A DNA stretch of 59,301 nucleotides from Lenisia limosa (lineage: Eukaryota; Breviatea). The DNA is taken from the NCBI GenBank assembly GCA_001655205.1, contig LPNZ01010590.1:1-59301 (forward strand), in the 5' to 3' direction. Both the position numbers and the translations under genes were made by a program. Below the pieces are notes generated by a model. That model had not been told where the DNA came from. It saw nothing but the letters and a program-made list of their open reading frames with translations, and did not search any database. Below are positions 1 to 11,818 of this stretch, one piece after another (positions within the stretch are counted from its first letter, which is position 1; each line of letters starts with the position of its first letter).

Positions 1-2605
1 GGGAGGGGGGTTAAAATGCTGTTTTTGAATCAAGGCAAAAGGGAAAGAGTCTAAGTGATACAACCCAGTCCGGCTATAGAGAAGGGGAAGAGATATCACC
101 ACAAGTAACCACAGGAACAGCTTGACATACCTCAGTGATGAGTCCCTTCATCTTGGTAGGGTTGGGGCCCTTCATGATGGATCCGAAAGCAAGGGCTGCG
201 GCCTCCCGGAGCTTCCATTCTCTGACCCGTTAGAATTTTGGTTGATTTGAAACCCAAACACATGATTGCTTCAATAAAGGGTCCTAACAGTTGGACAATT
301 GGTATTAAGCAGTCAAAAAAAAACAGGGAGGGGGGGTACTTGACCAGTTGCATACGAGTGTTGGATGTTGGCCACAACGAAAGGGGTAACAAGATCCACT
401 ATGTCATCGCCAAGGCAGCCGGCAAGGAGTGTCAGGCAAACTTGTCCGGCCATACCTGAGGCGGTCATCTCTCATTCTTTTGACATCAAAAAAGAACAGT
501 CAATATCAATATTTGCAGCGAAACAATATTCAACTTACATGAGTAAAGGAGTTCTGATAGAATCTCAGAAAAAAAACATAGCAACCATGCTCACCAGTGC
601 ACCAGCTGTCAGCGTCACAGTCCTCGTCTTGCTTGGTAAGTGTCTGGAGAATGACCGGGATGATGTGGGGTGCGCTGGCGTGGCAGAAGCGATGGTTGGT
701 CTGAGAAGGGTCTTGGGCAAGGTAGAGCTCCGCCTCGGCAAGGGTGCACCAAAATTCAATTGCCTAAATAGTGACTCCAGTAACCATTAATGAATGGTAT
801 GGATACTGTATCAGGCTTTACCTTCGATTCCAGTAGAAACTACTATTTCACCAGATACATTTTATATTCCCCTATTAATAAACATCAGTATCCTCAAGAA
901 CAGCCCGACAGCCAACCTGGTTGGCAATAACGTCATCAACATTGGCGCGCTCGATGACAGGAACTGTCAACTGGAGAGATTAGAAGAAGTAAACAATGAA
1001 GTATTCGAAAAAGCTCAGTGCGTGGTTCCTCCGTCTTAACTTTCCATTGAAAGGTTATGAAAAAGGTGTATATGTATTTGGAAAACTACCCTGCGAAATT
1101 ATCCCCAAAGGTCATTTAGATTACTCATGCAATTTTTTCAATTATTTTGAAAAATCAAAAAAAAAAGGGGGGGGGGAGAGAGAGACTGAACCACCTTAAT
1201 AATAAGATAACACTACTCCCAGCTCACGTCATAGATGGTTTTGATGTAGGGAGGAAGGATTTCATAATTGTCATCAGCAATCCGTGAGAGAATCTCGAAA
1301 GCAGTGCTAGCAATGATCTCGTCACTTGCCTAAGGAGTAAGGAGAAGCTATCATGTAATCAATTCAACCATCAGATCAGAATAGTAGACACCAACCTGAG
1401 TGGACTTGAAGATAGTAATCATAATGGCGTTGCACTCAGCCTCGACCTTGAGGTTGGAGTCAATGAAAGACAAGACTTCACGAAGGGCAGAAGTAGCCGC
1501 ACGACGCAGGGGAATGGGGTGCACTTCATCCATGGCTGTGGGAGTTACACAACGGCTCTATTCCAAAGAAGATGTCAAAAAAAGAACAGGCAGTCTCTAA
1601 TCAATTAGAGATTATTCTATGAAAACACAAAGAAATCTAGCAAACCGTAAACGAGAGCGCTGAGGACCTTGTCTGAAGTGGTCTTCTCCACAAACTGAGA
1701 GTCCAAATCCTGGCACACCATGTCTGCGATGTTACAGCTATTTTGATACTAACTTAGGTATGTTGTGACGTGAAAGTAAATAGCAGTGCTGCACCCCCAC
1801 ATCCATTCCCTCACATCCCCCACTGAGAACTTCAACAAGAGGAGGCTTGGATTCTACAGCCAGGTCTGATTGAATGCCTTGACAAAGGTTGGGGATGCAT
1901 TCGGGCCTGGGGAATAAGTGGGTGCATTCGTTGAAAAACGGTTGGAGGACTGCTGACAAGTAAAACTGCGTAATTCATTTTCTCATCCTCCTGATCACTT
2001 CTTATCCCTTGCCAAACCCAAAATAACATCCATACCCCAAATAAAAAAAGGACCACACGACCCCACTAACCATTGTCCAAATGAGATCTCAGCAACAGCA
2101 ATGGAGGCAGTGACCGCAGCAGCATAAGGACGCTCAATAGAAGCACTTAGTAGCTTGAAAAGCTTAAGATATGAGAAGGAAGATGAAAAGCAAGCGAACC
2201 TGTGTGTGAATTTGTTGACGGAGAGCAGGGTCAAGTCCCACCCATCTCTTCATCTGTGCTTGTTGCTTGTAAGCATTCTAAAAAGTCAACTGGTTTCCAT
2301 AAAGCGTTAACAAACTCTTGAAGCAATACTGTTTCTGAGGACAAGGGCTGCAGTGGCTCTGCAAGTCTCAACAGCAGTCTCGCTAAAGAGTTCCTGGGCA
2401 AGGAAGCCGACAAAGGTTGTCTTAACAGTTACTTCTACCAAACTCAAGACTAGTTCTTACGTAGTTTGACTTTTCAGCTTCAATAAGCTGTTCGGAGGCC
2501 TTGTTCCTAGTAGGCATATCTAAGGAAGAGTTAGGTCCATCATATGAATTAAATGAATAACCCACCAGGGCTTGTCGCATTTTTAAGGATCTGAGAAATG
2601 TCCAT
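1..2605 (-). CDS. KPNB1: Importin subunit beta (karyopherin beta-1), 5' part; C-terminus beyond the left edge
   Basis: Nuclear import receptor that carries cargo, often with importin-alpha, through the nuclear pore and releases it on Ran-GTP binding. Spliced minus-strand exons read in order as the family N-terminus: MDISQILKNATSPD, then MPTRNKASEQLIEAEK (2460-2520), LVLRNSIASR joined to NAYKQQAQMKRWVGLDP (about 2215-2400), ERPYAAAVTASIAVAEISF (about 2070-2130), ICQD-like MVCQDLDSQF (about 1690), RRAATSALREVLSFIDSN (about 1440-1510), ASTAFEILSRI (about 1290), and REAAALAFGSIMKGP (about 160-230). These are HEAT repeats of the importin-beta N-terminal half. The start ATG at 2603-2605 matches the family start, and the first intron falls after SP of the first helix. 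Introns are short with GT-AG ends. The exon around 1840-1960 is hard to frame and is the least certain piece. Family assignment is firm; the rest of the gene lies outside the window. Confidence 0.9.
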
Positions 2606-2750
2606 CTTGAGATGTTCAAGAGGAGAACGGCTCTAAAAACTGCTCCAAAAAATCAATGATTTTCTCGTTAATGGCAAAGAGTTATCAACGCAGCGTTAAC
2701 ACACAGGTGTATAATAATATGTAACTTGTATGCTTGTTCACTGGCGGCCA

Positions 2751-2876
2751 AGGGGCCCACAGACCTGGGGATTTTGAAGATCCCCAGATCTCTGACAGAT
2801 CTCTAACAGATCTACAAAAATAATATCTAGATCTCCCAAAAAAATATTGGCAAAATCCCCAGATCTGTGGCCCCCT
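2751..2876. mobile_element. MITE-like element with 26-bp terminal inverted repeats
   Basis: The left end (2751-2776) and the right end (2851-2876) are inverted copies of each other over 26 bp with two mismatches. The body repeats the word AGATCT several times and contains no ORF. A short non-autonomous DNA transposon is the simplest reading. No convincing target-site duplication is visible. A 29-bp stretch of the body (2771-2799) recurs inverted near 47440-47471 with two mismatches. Confidence 0.6.
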
Positions 2877-3861
2877 GACCTAGATATTTCAAGAACATGA
2901 ACTTTCAAGAATCAAAATGGCATGAAGATGGTGCTCTCTTTATTTGGTGAAACTCTATGATTTATATCCCAAGCCAATCTGATTGATGGAAGATGCGACC
3001 GCCACTACCGTTTGTCTCCGACTATATATTTATCTTAAAACATATTTAGATTTATGAAATACGAATATAAGCCACACTGCCAGTTGTATAATTTAGTAAA
3101 CGATTGGACCCAAAAAGCCCGTGCAGGTCACAGCGTCAATAAGATTGTCTTTTGACCCGCGCAATCAAGTTTTTTTCTCAATCGAGAAGCGGGAGCTTGT
3201 GGCTGGAACCTGCAAATATACTCAACAGGTCGATCCCCAAATATATTTTACTACCCCATGGCATATCCACCGGCTTGCCACTTGTGCCACCGGCCAAGCC
3301 CCACCGGCAAATATCTATTTACGGGGTTGGATATTCATAAGTTATCCAAAATTAAGGGATCATACTTTGCAAGGGTCCCAGTCCTCTCAACTAAATTTAA
3401 TAGTGAGTATTTTATTAAATAAATAATAGCAGCACACTAGAGAGGCTGAGAAAGACTTCTTGACAGGTGTCGAGGTCCCTAGATATTACTATTCTACTAC
3501 CCCATGGATAGGCCAACTTGCAAAAAAGTTATTACATGGGCCTGACATTTGTTTCCTGGGTTGTATACACCCCCCAGATTTTTGATGCATTTAAGTTCAA
3601 TCAAGTTCAAATTCCCGGGGCGCCCAGGGTCTGTTGTAAGGAAGGGACTAATTTTGAGAATATACCCGCCGGCGTCCAGGGAAAGTTCCCTCTCCATCTC
3701 CCTCTCTCTCCCTCCACCCCTCTATCTCTCGCTTGGACTATGCTTATATTATTATAGTGGGATCCCTAGCGATCCTTAACTCAGTAAAAAATCTCGCTTG
3801 CTTCTCGACACACACAGTGCTCCACCACACCAACTCCACACACTTGCATTCCTGCCCTCAA
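2877..3861. other. Intergenic region between importin-beta and epsilon-tubulin
   Basis: Divergent spacer between the minus-strand importin-beta start and the plus-strand epsilon-tubulin start. It must hold both promoters. An open frame at 3121-3426 has no recognisable similarity and no splice logic, so it is not called. The short word CTACCCCATGG occurs twice (about 3251 and 3498). Nothing else recognisable is seen. Confidence 0.4.
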
Positions 3862-6350
3862 ATGCCCAGGGAACTAATCACTGTACAAGTTGGACAATGC
3901 GGAAACCAGGTTGGCTTTTTGACAAATAGTATGTTATTAAGGTATTCTATTGGCAAGTTGAATAACGCTCAACAGATTGGGCAACGGTTTTGGGATATGG
4001 CCCTGCAAGAGCACTCCACGCAGACCAAAAATGCTGAATTTAACGAGTCTCTTTCAACGTTTTTTCGGAATGTTGATAGCAGGTTGGGATCTTTGAGGAA
4101 GGGACTTTTAACCCTTCAATTCTGTCACCATATCTAGAACTGGAGCCACCATCCCACTTGACAACGGGAAAAGCAGAATTCGCGACCTGGAAGCAAGGGT
4201 GGGTATTCCTGTTCAAACTAACTACTTTCTTGAAGTGTAATACTCTTAGGCAGTGCTTGTAGACATGGAGGAAGGCGTGGTGCGACAGGTGTCCAACAGC
4301 AAACTTGGCTCGCTCTTCAACAACAAGTGTTTTGTGACTGGTGTTTCTGGATCTGGTAATAACTGGTTGGCTTTGGGTGGTCAATATCGTAAGTTAGGCT
4401 TGTTCACCTATGACATGTCTTGAAAAACAGTCTTTCTCTTTGGTACAATTCAAAAAAGACGGAAAGTAACATCGTAGGGCTCAAGGATACGAGGAATACG
4501 GCAATGAGTACATGGAGGAAATCTTGGACAGTGTATCCAGAGGTGAGTTGTTCTTATCCATCCACCATCAACTTTAATGCTAGTCAACCTTCTGACTATA
4601 TAGTTGCAGAAACATGTGACAGCCCTCAATCGTTTTTCGTTTTGCACTCTCTTGGTGGCGGGACCGGTTCCGGCCTTGGTGGGGTGGTGCTTCACTTTCA
4701 GTATTTATTTCAAATGTAACACTTTCAGGCTCAAAGGTTATTGAGATGCTATCTGACCAAGTTCCCGAGTTGTACCGATTTGTGGTCCCTGTGTTTCCCT
4801 CTGAAGATGATGATGTCATAACTTCGCCGTATAATTCGTATGCTGCTGTGCCTTTCACATGCTTCATCTCTGCATTTCTATCTAGAGTTGATGTTAACTT
4901 TTCAGTTTAACAGAGTTCACTGTTTAGAGTTTTATCATTGAGTCACATTCTAAGAGCAGCAGACTGTATCGTACCTCTTGACAACACCGTAGGGGGAGAG
5001 CATTTCTTCAATAGAGAATCCTGCCATCATGCCTTAGAGTTTGGCGTCTGTTGCATTGCGCGCGAGAGCAGCAGCAGCGGCCGGAGGGTTGACAAAAAAG
5101 TGCACTTCTAAGGTGACTGTGTTGAGCAATCCTCTTTTGTGTGATGAATATGTTGTACATAATATTTTTATTCTCTTCTTTTTGCTGATAACCCAGCCTT
5201 TTTCTGATATGAATGCTGTTGCAGCACAGATGCTTCTCAACCTCACCAGGTCTGTGTAAGTATTGTTTGATAAGAAGTAGGACTTTTTAAAAGCACTTCT
5301 TCAGAAATATGAAGTTTTTCTTTTTAAGACTCCTTTTTTTCTTCTATTGCAGTTTCTTACTTTTCAGTTCCATTAGATTTGAAGGTTCTCTAAATGTGGA
5401 TCTGAATGAAATTTCGTTTGTCATTGCTGAAAGACGATAACATTGATTTTAGGATGAATATGGTGCCTTTCCCTAACCTGAACCTTTTGATTCCTTCTCT
5501 AAGCCCACTTATGCTCTCCAAAGCCAAGCACCCGCAAGTTAACTCGTATGCCGCTACTTACATTAACTTCACCTTTCAGCCTCCCACAGCTTTTCAATGA
5601 CGCATTTTTACCAAATAACCAGCTCATTTCGGCTGACCCTAAGAGAGGAACGTTTGCGGAGAGTCTAGAGCTGGATTGTATCAGACGTAATTATATATTG
5701 TACTCTCATGGATTTCATTAAATTGTTTTGGAAAAGGTCACCCTTGGTCAGCTATCTGTCATGCGCGCTTCTTGTTCGAGGGCAAGGTTTTGAACTTTCA
5801 GATGTTCGTCGGAATATCGAAAAGTGGGGGGGGGATTGGCTTCTGTTCTCAACTCTTGACAGCATGCCCCTGAACTTGATTTGAGGTGACCATATAGGCT
5901 GAGACCATCGTTAACTTTCCCGGCCTGGACTGATGGATGGAAAATTGGCATGTGTAGGGTACCCCCAGTCCATTCGGTGAGAGGTGGCTCACTATCCTTT
6001 TAGAACATCTTACTTTTGTCAAACCTAAACTCTCATCTATTGACACAGTAGTCTCACAGTTTGCTCTGCCTGGCAAACAACACTTGCTTGGCAAGTACTT
6101 TGGAAACACTGCTCCAGAGGTTCAATAAACTCTATTTAAGAAAGGTCGGCCAGTCTCCCAATTTAGACGCTTTATCACAAATAACCCGTTTAGGCCCATA
6201 TTCATCACTACACTAACTTCATGAGCCCTGATGATTTTCCAGTCGCCAGAGAGGTATGCAAATATCGAATATTAAATTTTTGTATTTGTCCAGGCCGTAG
6301 CCCTGACTCCTCCCCCAGATAGTGAGGAACACGATATGCGAATACAATGA
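3862..6350 (+). CDS. TUBE1: Epsilon-tubulin
   Basis: Centriolar tubulin needed to form or stabilise triplet microtubules of centrioles and basal bodies. Exon 1 (3862-3909) reads MPRELITVQVGQCGNQ and is followed by IGQRFWDMALQEH and the epsilon-type FFRNVDSR; generic tubulins differ here. The nucleotide-binding glycine loop GGGTGSGLG lies at about 4655-4680. Later exons give DDVITSPYNS, NLTRS, RFEGSLNVDLNEI, VPFPNL, ALLVRGQGFELSDVRRNIEK (about 5765-5825), LRPSLTFPAWTDGWKIGMC (about 5900-5955), HSLLCLANNTC (about 6050-6085) and AHIHHY near the end. All follow epsilon-tubulin order. Stop at 6348-6350. Two apparent frame breaks near 5800 and 5990 vanish when short GT-AG introns are spliced out, so the gene looks intact. 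Its presence implies a centriole-bearing, probably flagellated, organism. Confidence 0.93.
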
Positions 6351-6621
6351 CGTGGCAGCCGGCCGACCTGTGGAGGTGGGTAGAACTGCCTTCAAGTGGG
6401 ATGATGATGACCACAATAGAGCGCAACACCCAACTTCCACATCGACCCCATTTAGATGGGTACAATTCTCCATCAGCTACCTCAGCCATCTTGGCTTAAT
6501 GCAATACCTTGTTAACAGCTCTTTTAGTATCTTGGATAATAAACATGTATAAAACCCAACAAACACATAACTGCAATCATAATACACACAGCCTTATCTC
6601 CGTCCTCTGGTCCCCTTTTTG

Positions 6622-9600
6622 CTATTTTGTCGAGATTCTTGATTCTAAATCGAATTGTAAAAGAGAACTAATGTAGAGAGGAGAATGAAGGCTAACCAGA
6701 GAGGCTTTCTTAAACGATGGCTTCTCGTCTTGAAGCAGCTGGATTATAACTTCAACGCGCTAAAGGGTCAAAAGACCGTTCCTGTTTATTGAGCGCCTAC
6801 TTTGTAATCCGATTCTCTGGCAACCATTTCAGGATTTTGGCACCTGAGTCGTTAGTGCAGCTTGTTCCCAATACTACAGAAAACCTCACTACCATCGTTT
6901 GAGCATCTCAGTGATATCTTTTCTTAGGGCCATAAGAAGCTTGATTTCCTGGGGGTGAGTAAAATTAGAAAATTTTGAAAGAATAAATTGCCCAAAATCA
7001 ACTCTGAGAAGCAGTTGGACTTTGTTTAGTTCATCTCACCTGTGACGGGGCTTTGAAGCTCAGTTTTCCAAGGGACACTACGTCTGATCGGACTGAACAA
7101 TGGGGTGCAAAAAGTAGGAGAGCTCGAGGACTGCATTCGGAGCCATCCCTTGAATGTCAGAACAAGTAATTGGACTTCTTTTTGAAAGAAGCGTGAGTGG
7201 GCAAACCTGATAAAGATTTTCGATGTTTTCATGACTTGGAAGTAAGCAATATAGCGATGCCTGAAGGAAGACACTGTGCTGATGCTGGAGGAGGGGTGCA
7301 ATTCAGCCTGTATGGTAAGGGGTGGTTGGGTTTTGGACCATATTTTGATAAATGCAAAATTGTGACTATTTGGATAATGGCTAATACCTTGTCCTTCTTC
7401 TTGAAAGGGAGGGTGAACTTGTTGGGCACTGGAGGAGGGTCGTCCATGACTGCAATTCGAGGGTACAAGCCTGACACTTATGAAGGAAAAAAGAAAAGCA
7501 CTCACCGGCAGCGATTGCGGCTTTAATAATATTTGGAGAGTCTGAAGTAGTTAACCGCTGTTACCTAGAAGACGTTGATGTGTAACATACCTGAGTGTAC
7601 ATTGAGTTCATTGAAAGACTCAGCATAATCCTGAGTTCTCCGATTCCCTAATACGTCAAATACACTGAATTAACGCTTATTCAAAGGAGCACGGAATACC
7701 ACCTCGTACCCTTTGGTTTTGGGACAAATTTCGCAGCGGCCAACAGCCCATAGAAGTCGTTTTTCAGGTCCAGAATATTTTGAAGTGCGGCATCTAAGCT
7801 GTGAACATGTCAGGCGGTTCACGTACGAGAAAGGAAATGATCAAATGTGAAACTCCGCTGGTCCCTGAAAGACTGTTTTCTCCACTCCTGAGTTGTCAGA
7901 CTGTGTGACTGCCTACTTTGAATGCATTGTAGATGGTAATAAACTCGCTGTTCTCTCTCATGAAGCCCTTCTTGGCCTACAAAATGATGTGAACGCCAAA
8001 ATGATGTGAACGCCAAAAAATGACACCACCTCCTACAAGATCAGCCTCATCTCTCTTTCCAAGGGGGGACACAAAAGGACTAAACAATTAATTGGCACTT
8101 TAAATATAGGGTGTAACAAGGATCCGAACCTTTTGAACGAAAGGGAAGCGGCTATAGTGAGAACTGGGTCAAGACAGCGGAATAACACCCCGTACAACAT
8201 CATTTTGCCTGCAAGAGGGGAGGGTGATAAAACATCAGGTCCACAGATCTCAATAAGCCAACATACCAAGGGTGGGGTCAACAGGGAGATGGGAAAGATG
8301 GATACTGGAGTGGTTAGAAAAGCTCGAAGTCTGCCGCCAGCATACCCCAAATAGGTCAAATGTTCGGATCCGCTGAGAGCCCCTATAGTGCCTAGCATCT
8401 CAATACACTGGTCAACCGCCTTCTTAGAGGGTGGTTCTATAGCCTCACTGATGAACTGTGTCGTGAGGAGTATTACCATTTAAGAACAAGATAAGGTGCA
8501 TGTGGACAAGCTTCTCTCAGTCTGCAAAGCTGAACATTCGATATTTTCAATTTTGTTTTTTCTTTCGAATCGACCTCCACCACCCCTCATCGCACCGTCT
8601 GGGCCTTGGCAATACCTAGCGCTTTAATCTGTAGTACTAGTTCTGTCAAAGGAACTCGATGCATTTCAGGTTCTTGTGCAGCTGACATCAAATCCGCCTA
8701 CAAGTTAGAATGGACTCATAGCGGTACCTGTGGTTTGCAGTAGAGATGGAAGGCCATGCCGGGCTTGACGCGACCCGCGCGACCGGCCCGTTGTTTTGCG
8801 TTCGCCGCTGCTGTTGCCGTCTCAACCAAAGACGCCATGTCGGAACTTGGGTCATACTGGGGGGGGGGGGTAAAAATCCAAGAATATATGTAATATCATG
8901 TAAAAAGGGATATTTTTGGCAAACCATCAAGTTCACAATCCACTTACCCTGTTCTCTTTGGTTCTTCCCGCATCAATTACGTAGACAATGTCATCAATTG
9001 TCACCGAGGTTTCAGCAATGTTCGTTGCGATAACAATCTTAAAAAGTCAGTACGATCTTGATTCGTATGTTGTCATGGTGTACCTTTCTTTTGTTGGGCG
9101 GGGGACGAGCGAAGATTTTTTGTTGCTCTTGGGACCTAAAACATGAGTGTTTCGATGTCGATGTTCGATGTATTAATTTTCGGCTTACGGTAAGCTGGAG
9201 TGGGCAACGCTTATGACCACGTTCTTTTCATTCGACAAAACAGTCTAGAAGTCGTCAAAATAACATCAAGGGTATGGTTGTGAACATATCAAACGTTATA
9301 TAACATCGGAAACATACCTGCAGTTTTTGTATTTCGGCCCATCCAGGTAGAAAGACCAAAATGGCTCCCTCTGGACATTTGCTGCAGATGTGGTGCACAA
9401 GCCTTCCAATCTGCCACGTTAACACTTCAACAAGCGGCAACAAATACCCACCAAGTCGAAGTTAATCTGTTCGAGGTCCATTGTTGCAAGGGCCTCACGT
9501 ACTCCAAATGGCATTTTGTTCTCCCTGACAGTTAGAAACGGAGTGGTTCTGAGATTGCATTTTTGTTATGTTAAAACCTCATACAGCTGTCTTTAGGATG

Positions 9601-11776
9601 ATAAGCCAAACGAATTGATGTCTTGAAATATACCCTCCCACTAACTCCAGGTTCTTGATATGCGTAGAAAGAATGGAATCGGAGATGGGCTCCCCAGTTC
9701 GCAGCTTGTTATCTGGAACAGCTTTGCTGATTATCCCAGGGCGACCGGGGGGACCTGTGCATAATCAATGGGTTGAAATTGAAGATAACAGGGTTGAGAT
9801 GAGTCGTACCAGTTGTCTTCGATCCTCTTCCTCTGCCTCCAGCGGGAAGATCAGTGATCACTCTCGAAATCGCCAGTGGCCTCTACAGAGAAGAAATAAA
9901 ATACAATTTCAAAAACTAATACTTGGGGAAGTACACAAAGTTATTTTTTTAAAATAAAACTACAAAAGACCAATAGAGTAGGAGGGGGGGGGGNNNNNNN
10001 NNNNNNNNNNNNNNNNNNNNNNNNNNNNNNNNNNNNNNNNNNNNNNNNNNNNNNNNNNNNNNNNNNNNNNNNNNNATTTCTTCTAGCTTCATATAATAAA
10101 TAGCTTCAGGAATGTCTTGCTTTCGTTTTCGAGCCATCTTAACTATTTTTATTGAAAAATGCGTCGTTTTGTCACTACAGATCCCAAGTTTATGTTTTTC
10201 AACTTATTTTCCAAAAAATGAACTGAGCTGAACTGAACTTTCTAAATTAGGAAATTTTAGTATTTTTCAAAAAATATATTTCAAAAAGTTATTTTCCATT
10301 CTTTTTTTTGTTAAACGATTCCCCATAAACAAATAAAGTGTTTTTGAGACTTTTCTAGTGTTAATAGTGTTCTCTTGGAACATGCTGAATTAATGACTTA
10401 ATTTAGGACCTTGAGCATATTATGGTTAATATTTGGTATACTACATATAATTACATACTATATTATCATATGTTTTTACTATCCAAAAACCGTCAAAAAA
10501 GGCCCGGGCCTACTTTTCTCGCAAATTCCGATGAATGAAGGCATTTGAACTGAGTTATCATAAGAACTTCTTCCAAGTACAACCCTGAGAGTTAGGAGAG
10601 TAGAATGGTAGAAAGTAGGAAGCTCACGTGTTACAGGGAAGGTCCTGCCTGGAATTGAGATTCCAGCGCAGTCATTGAAATACGCTCTGAACAGATTGGA
10701 GTTGATTGTTGCACTCATCAGAACAATCTAAACAATAAACAGGAGTTTTACATACCCTGATGTCAGGTCTGACCGCAATCAGGCGTTTTAGAATGATGAG
10801 AAGGAAGTCACTATTCAAATCACGTTCATGAACCCTGTATCATCAGAAAGGGGTGCTTGGGGTTCATGATTAATTCCCCAAATACTCATCGACAATGATA
10901 TGGGAAATGGAGTCTACAGAAGTACCCATCTACAAGATTAACAACCAGAAAATGGAAAGATTTTAGTAGCTAAGAGAAATTCAGTTTCGCACGGTTAACT
11001 GTCTCAAAAGAATGCCGGTAGTACAGTAAAGAAGCCTTGTGCTTGGACCACGCGATGACTGAAGAATGAAACAAAAACAAAGAAATCACTGGGAAGTACT
11101 TAGTTAAAAATCGCCCATCACACTTGCAGCCGAACTTGGTACCCGACTGTATCTCCAATTCTCTCTCCACGCTCATCAGCCACGCGCTGCGCAACCGAAA
11201 TCGCACTAAATGGTTATGGAAGAAGGTTTGAATACCTTATTCTTCTTGGCTGTGTACAGATAATCGACGTGTCTCCACCATTGTTCTCTTCAATGGCTTT
11301 CTCTAAAATGAGCTGAGGTACCTGAAAAGTGTAAAGTGGACTGAAACTCAATAACTTAATTAAAACAATAATGAAATCATGATAGAAAATTGAAGAGGAG
11401 GTTTCCAAACCTGTGTTGTTTTACCACAACCAGTATCTCCACTGAGAACGACCACTTAACAATTAATACAGTTCAGGGATCCAAGCACATCCTCTTGAAT
11501 AATAATATCACAAAAAAAAGCCCATTTACCCTGGTTCCTCTCAATTGTCGTTAGAATTTCTTTCTGCATTTGGAAGGCTGGAAGTGTTTCTCGTACTTCA
11601 AGCATGTTCTATAGATGTTAAACAAAAAATATAACAAAAAAAAAATCATTTCCCAATGTTTTAACGGTTAAATGACAATTCTAATGTCTCCAGAAACACC
11701 CAGAGAACCCTAATATTCATTACTACATAAATACAATAACACTGTGAACCTATTTACCGTGAGTAGCGAGCTATCA

Positions 11777-11818
<42 letters not shown>

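Noticed and set aside
3121-3426. A 101-codon plus-strand ORF upstream of epsilon-tubulin
   Set aside because: No recognisable domain, no splice context, and composition like the surrounding spacer.
5800-6010. Two apparent frameshifts in epsilon-tubulin
   Set aside because: Reading CALLVRGQGFELSDVRRNIE in the correct frame and splicing short GT-AG introns restores the full family sequence, so no break is needed.
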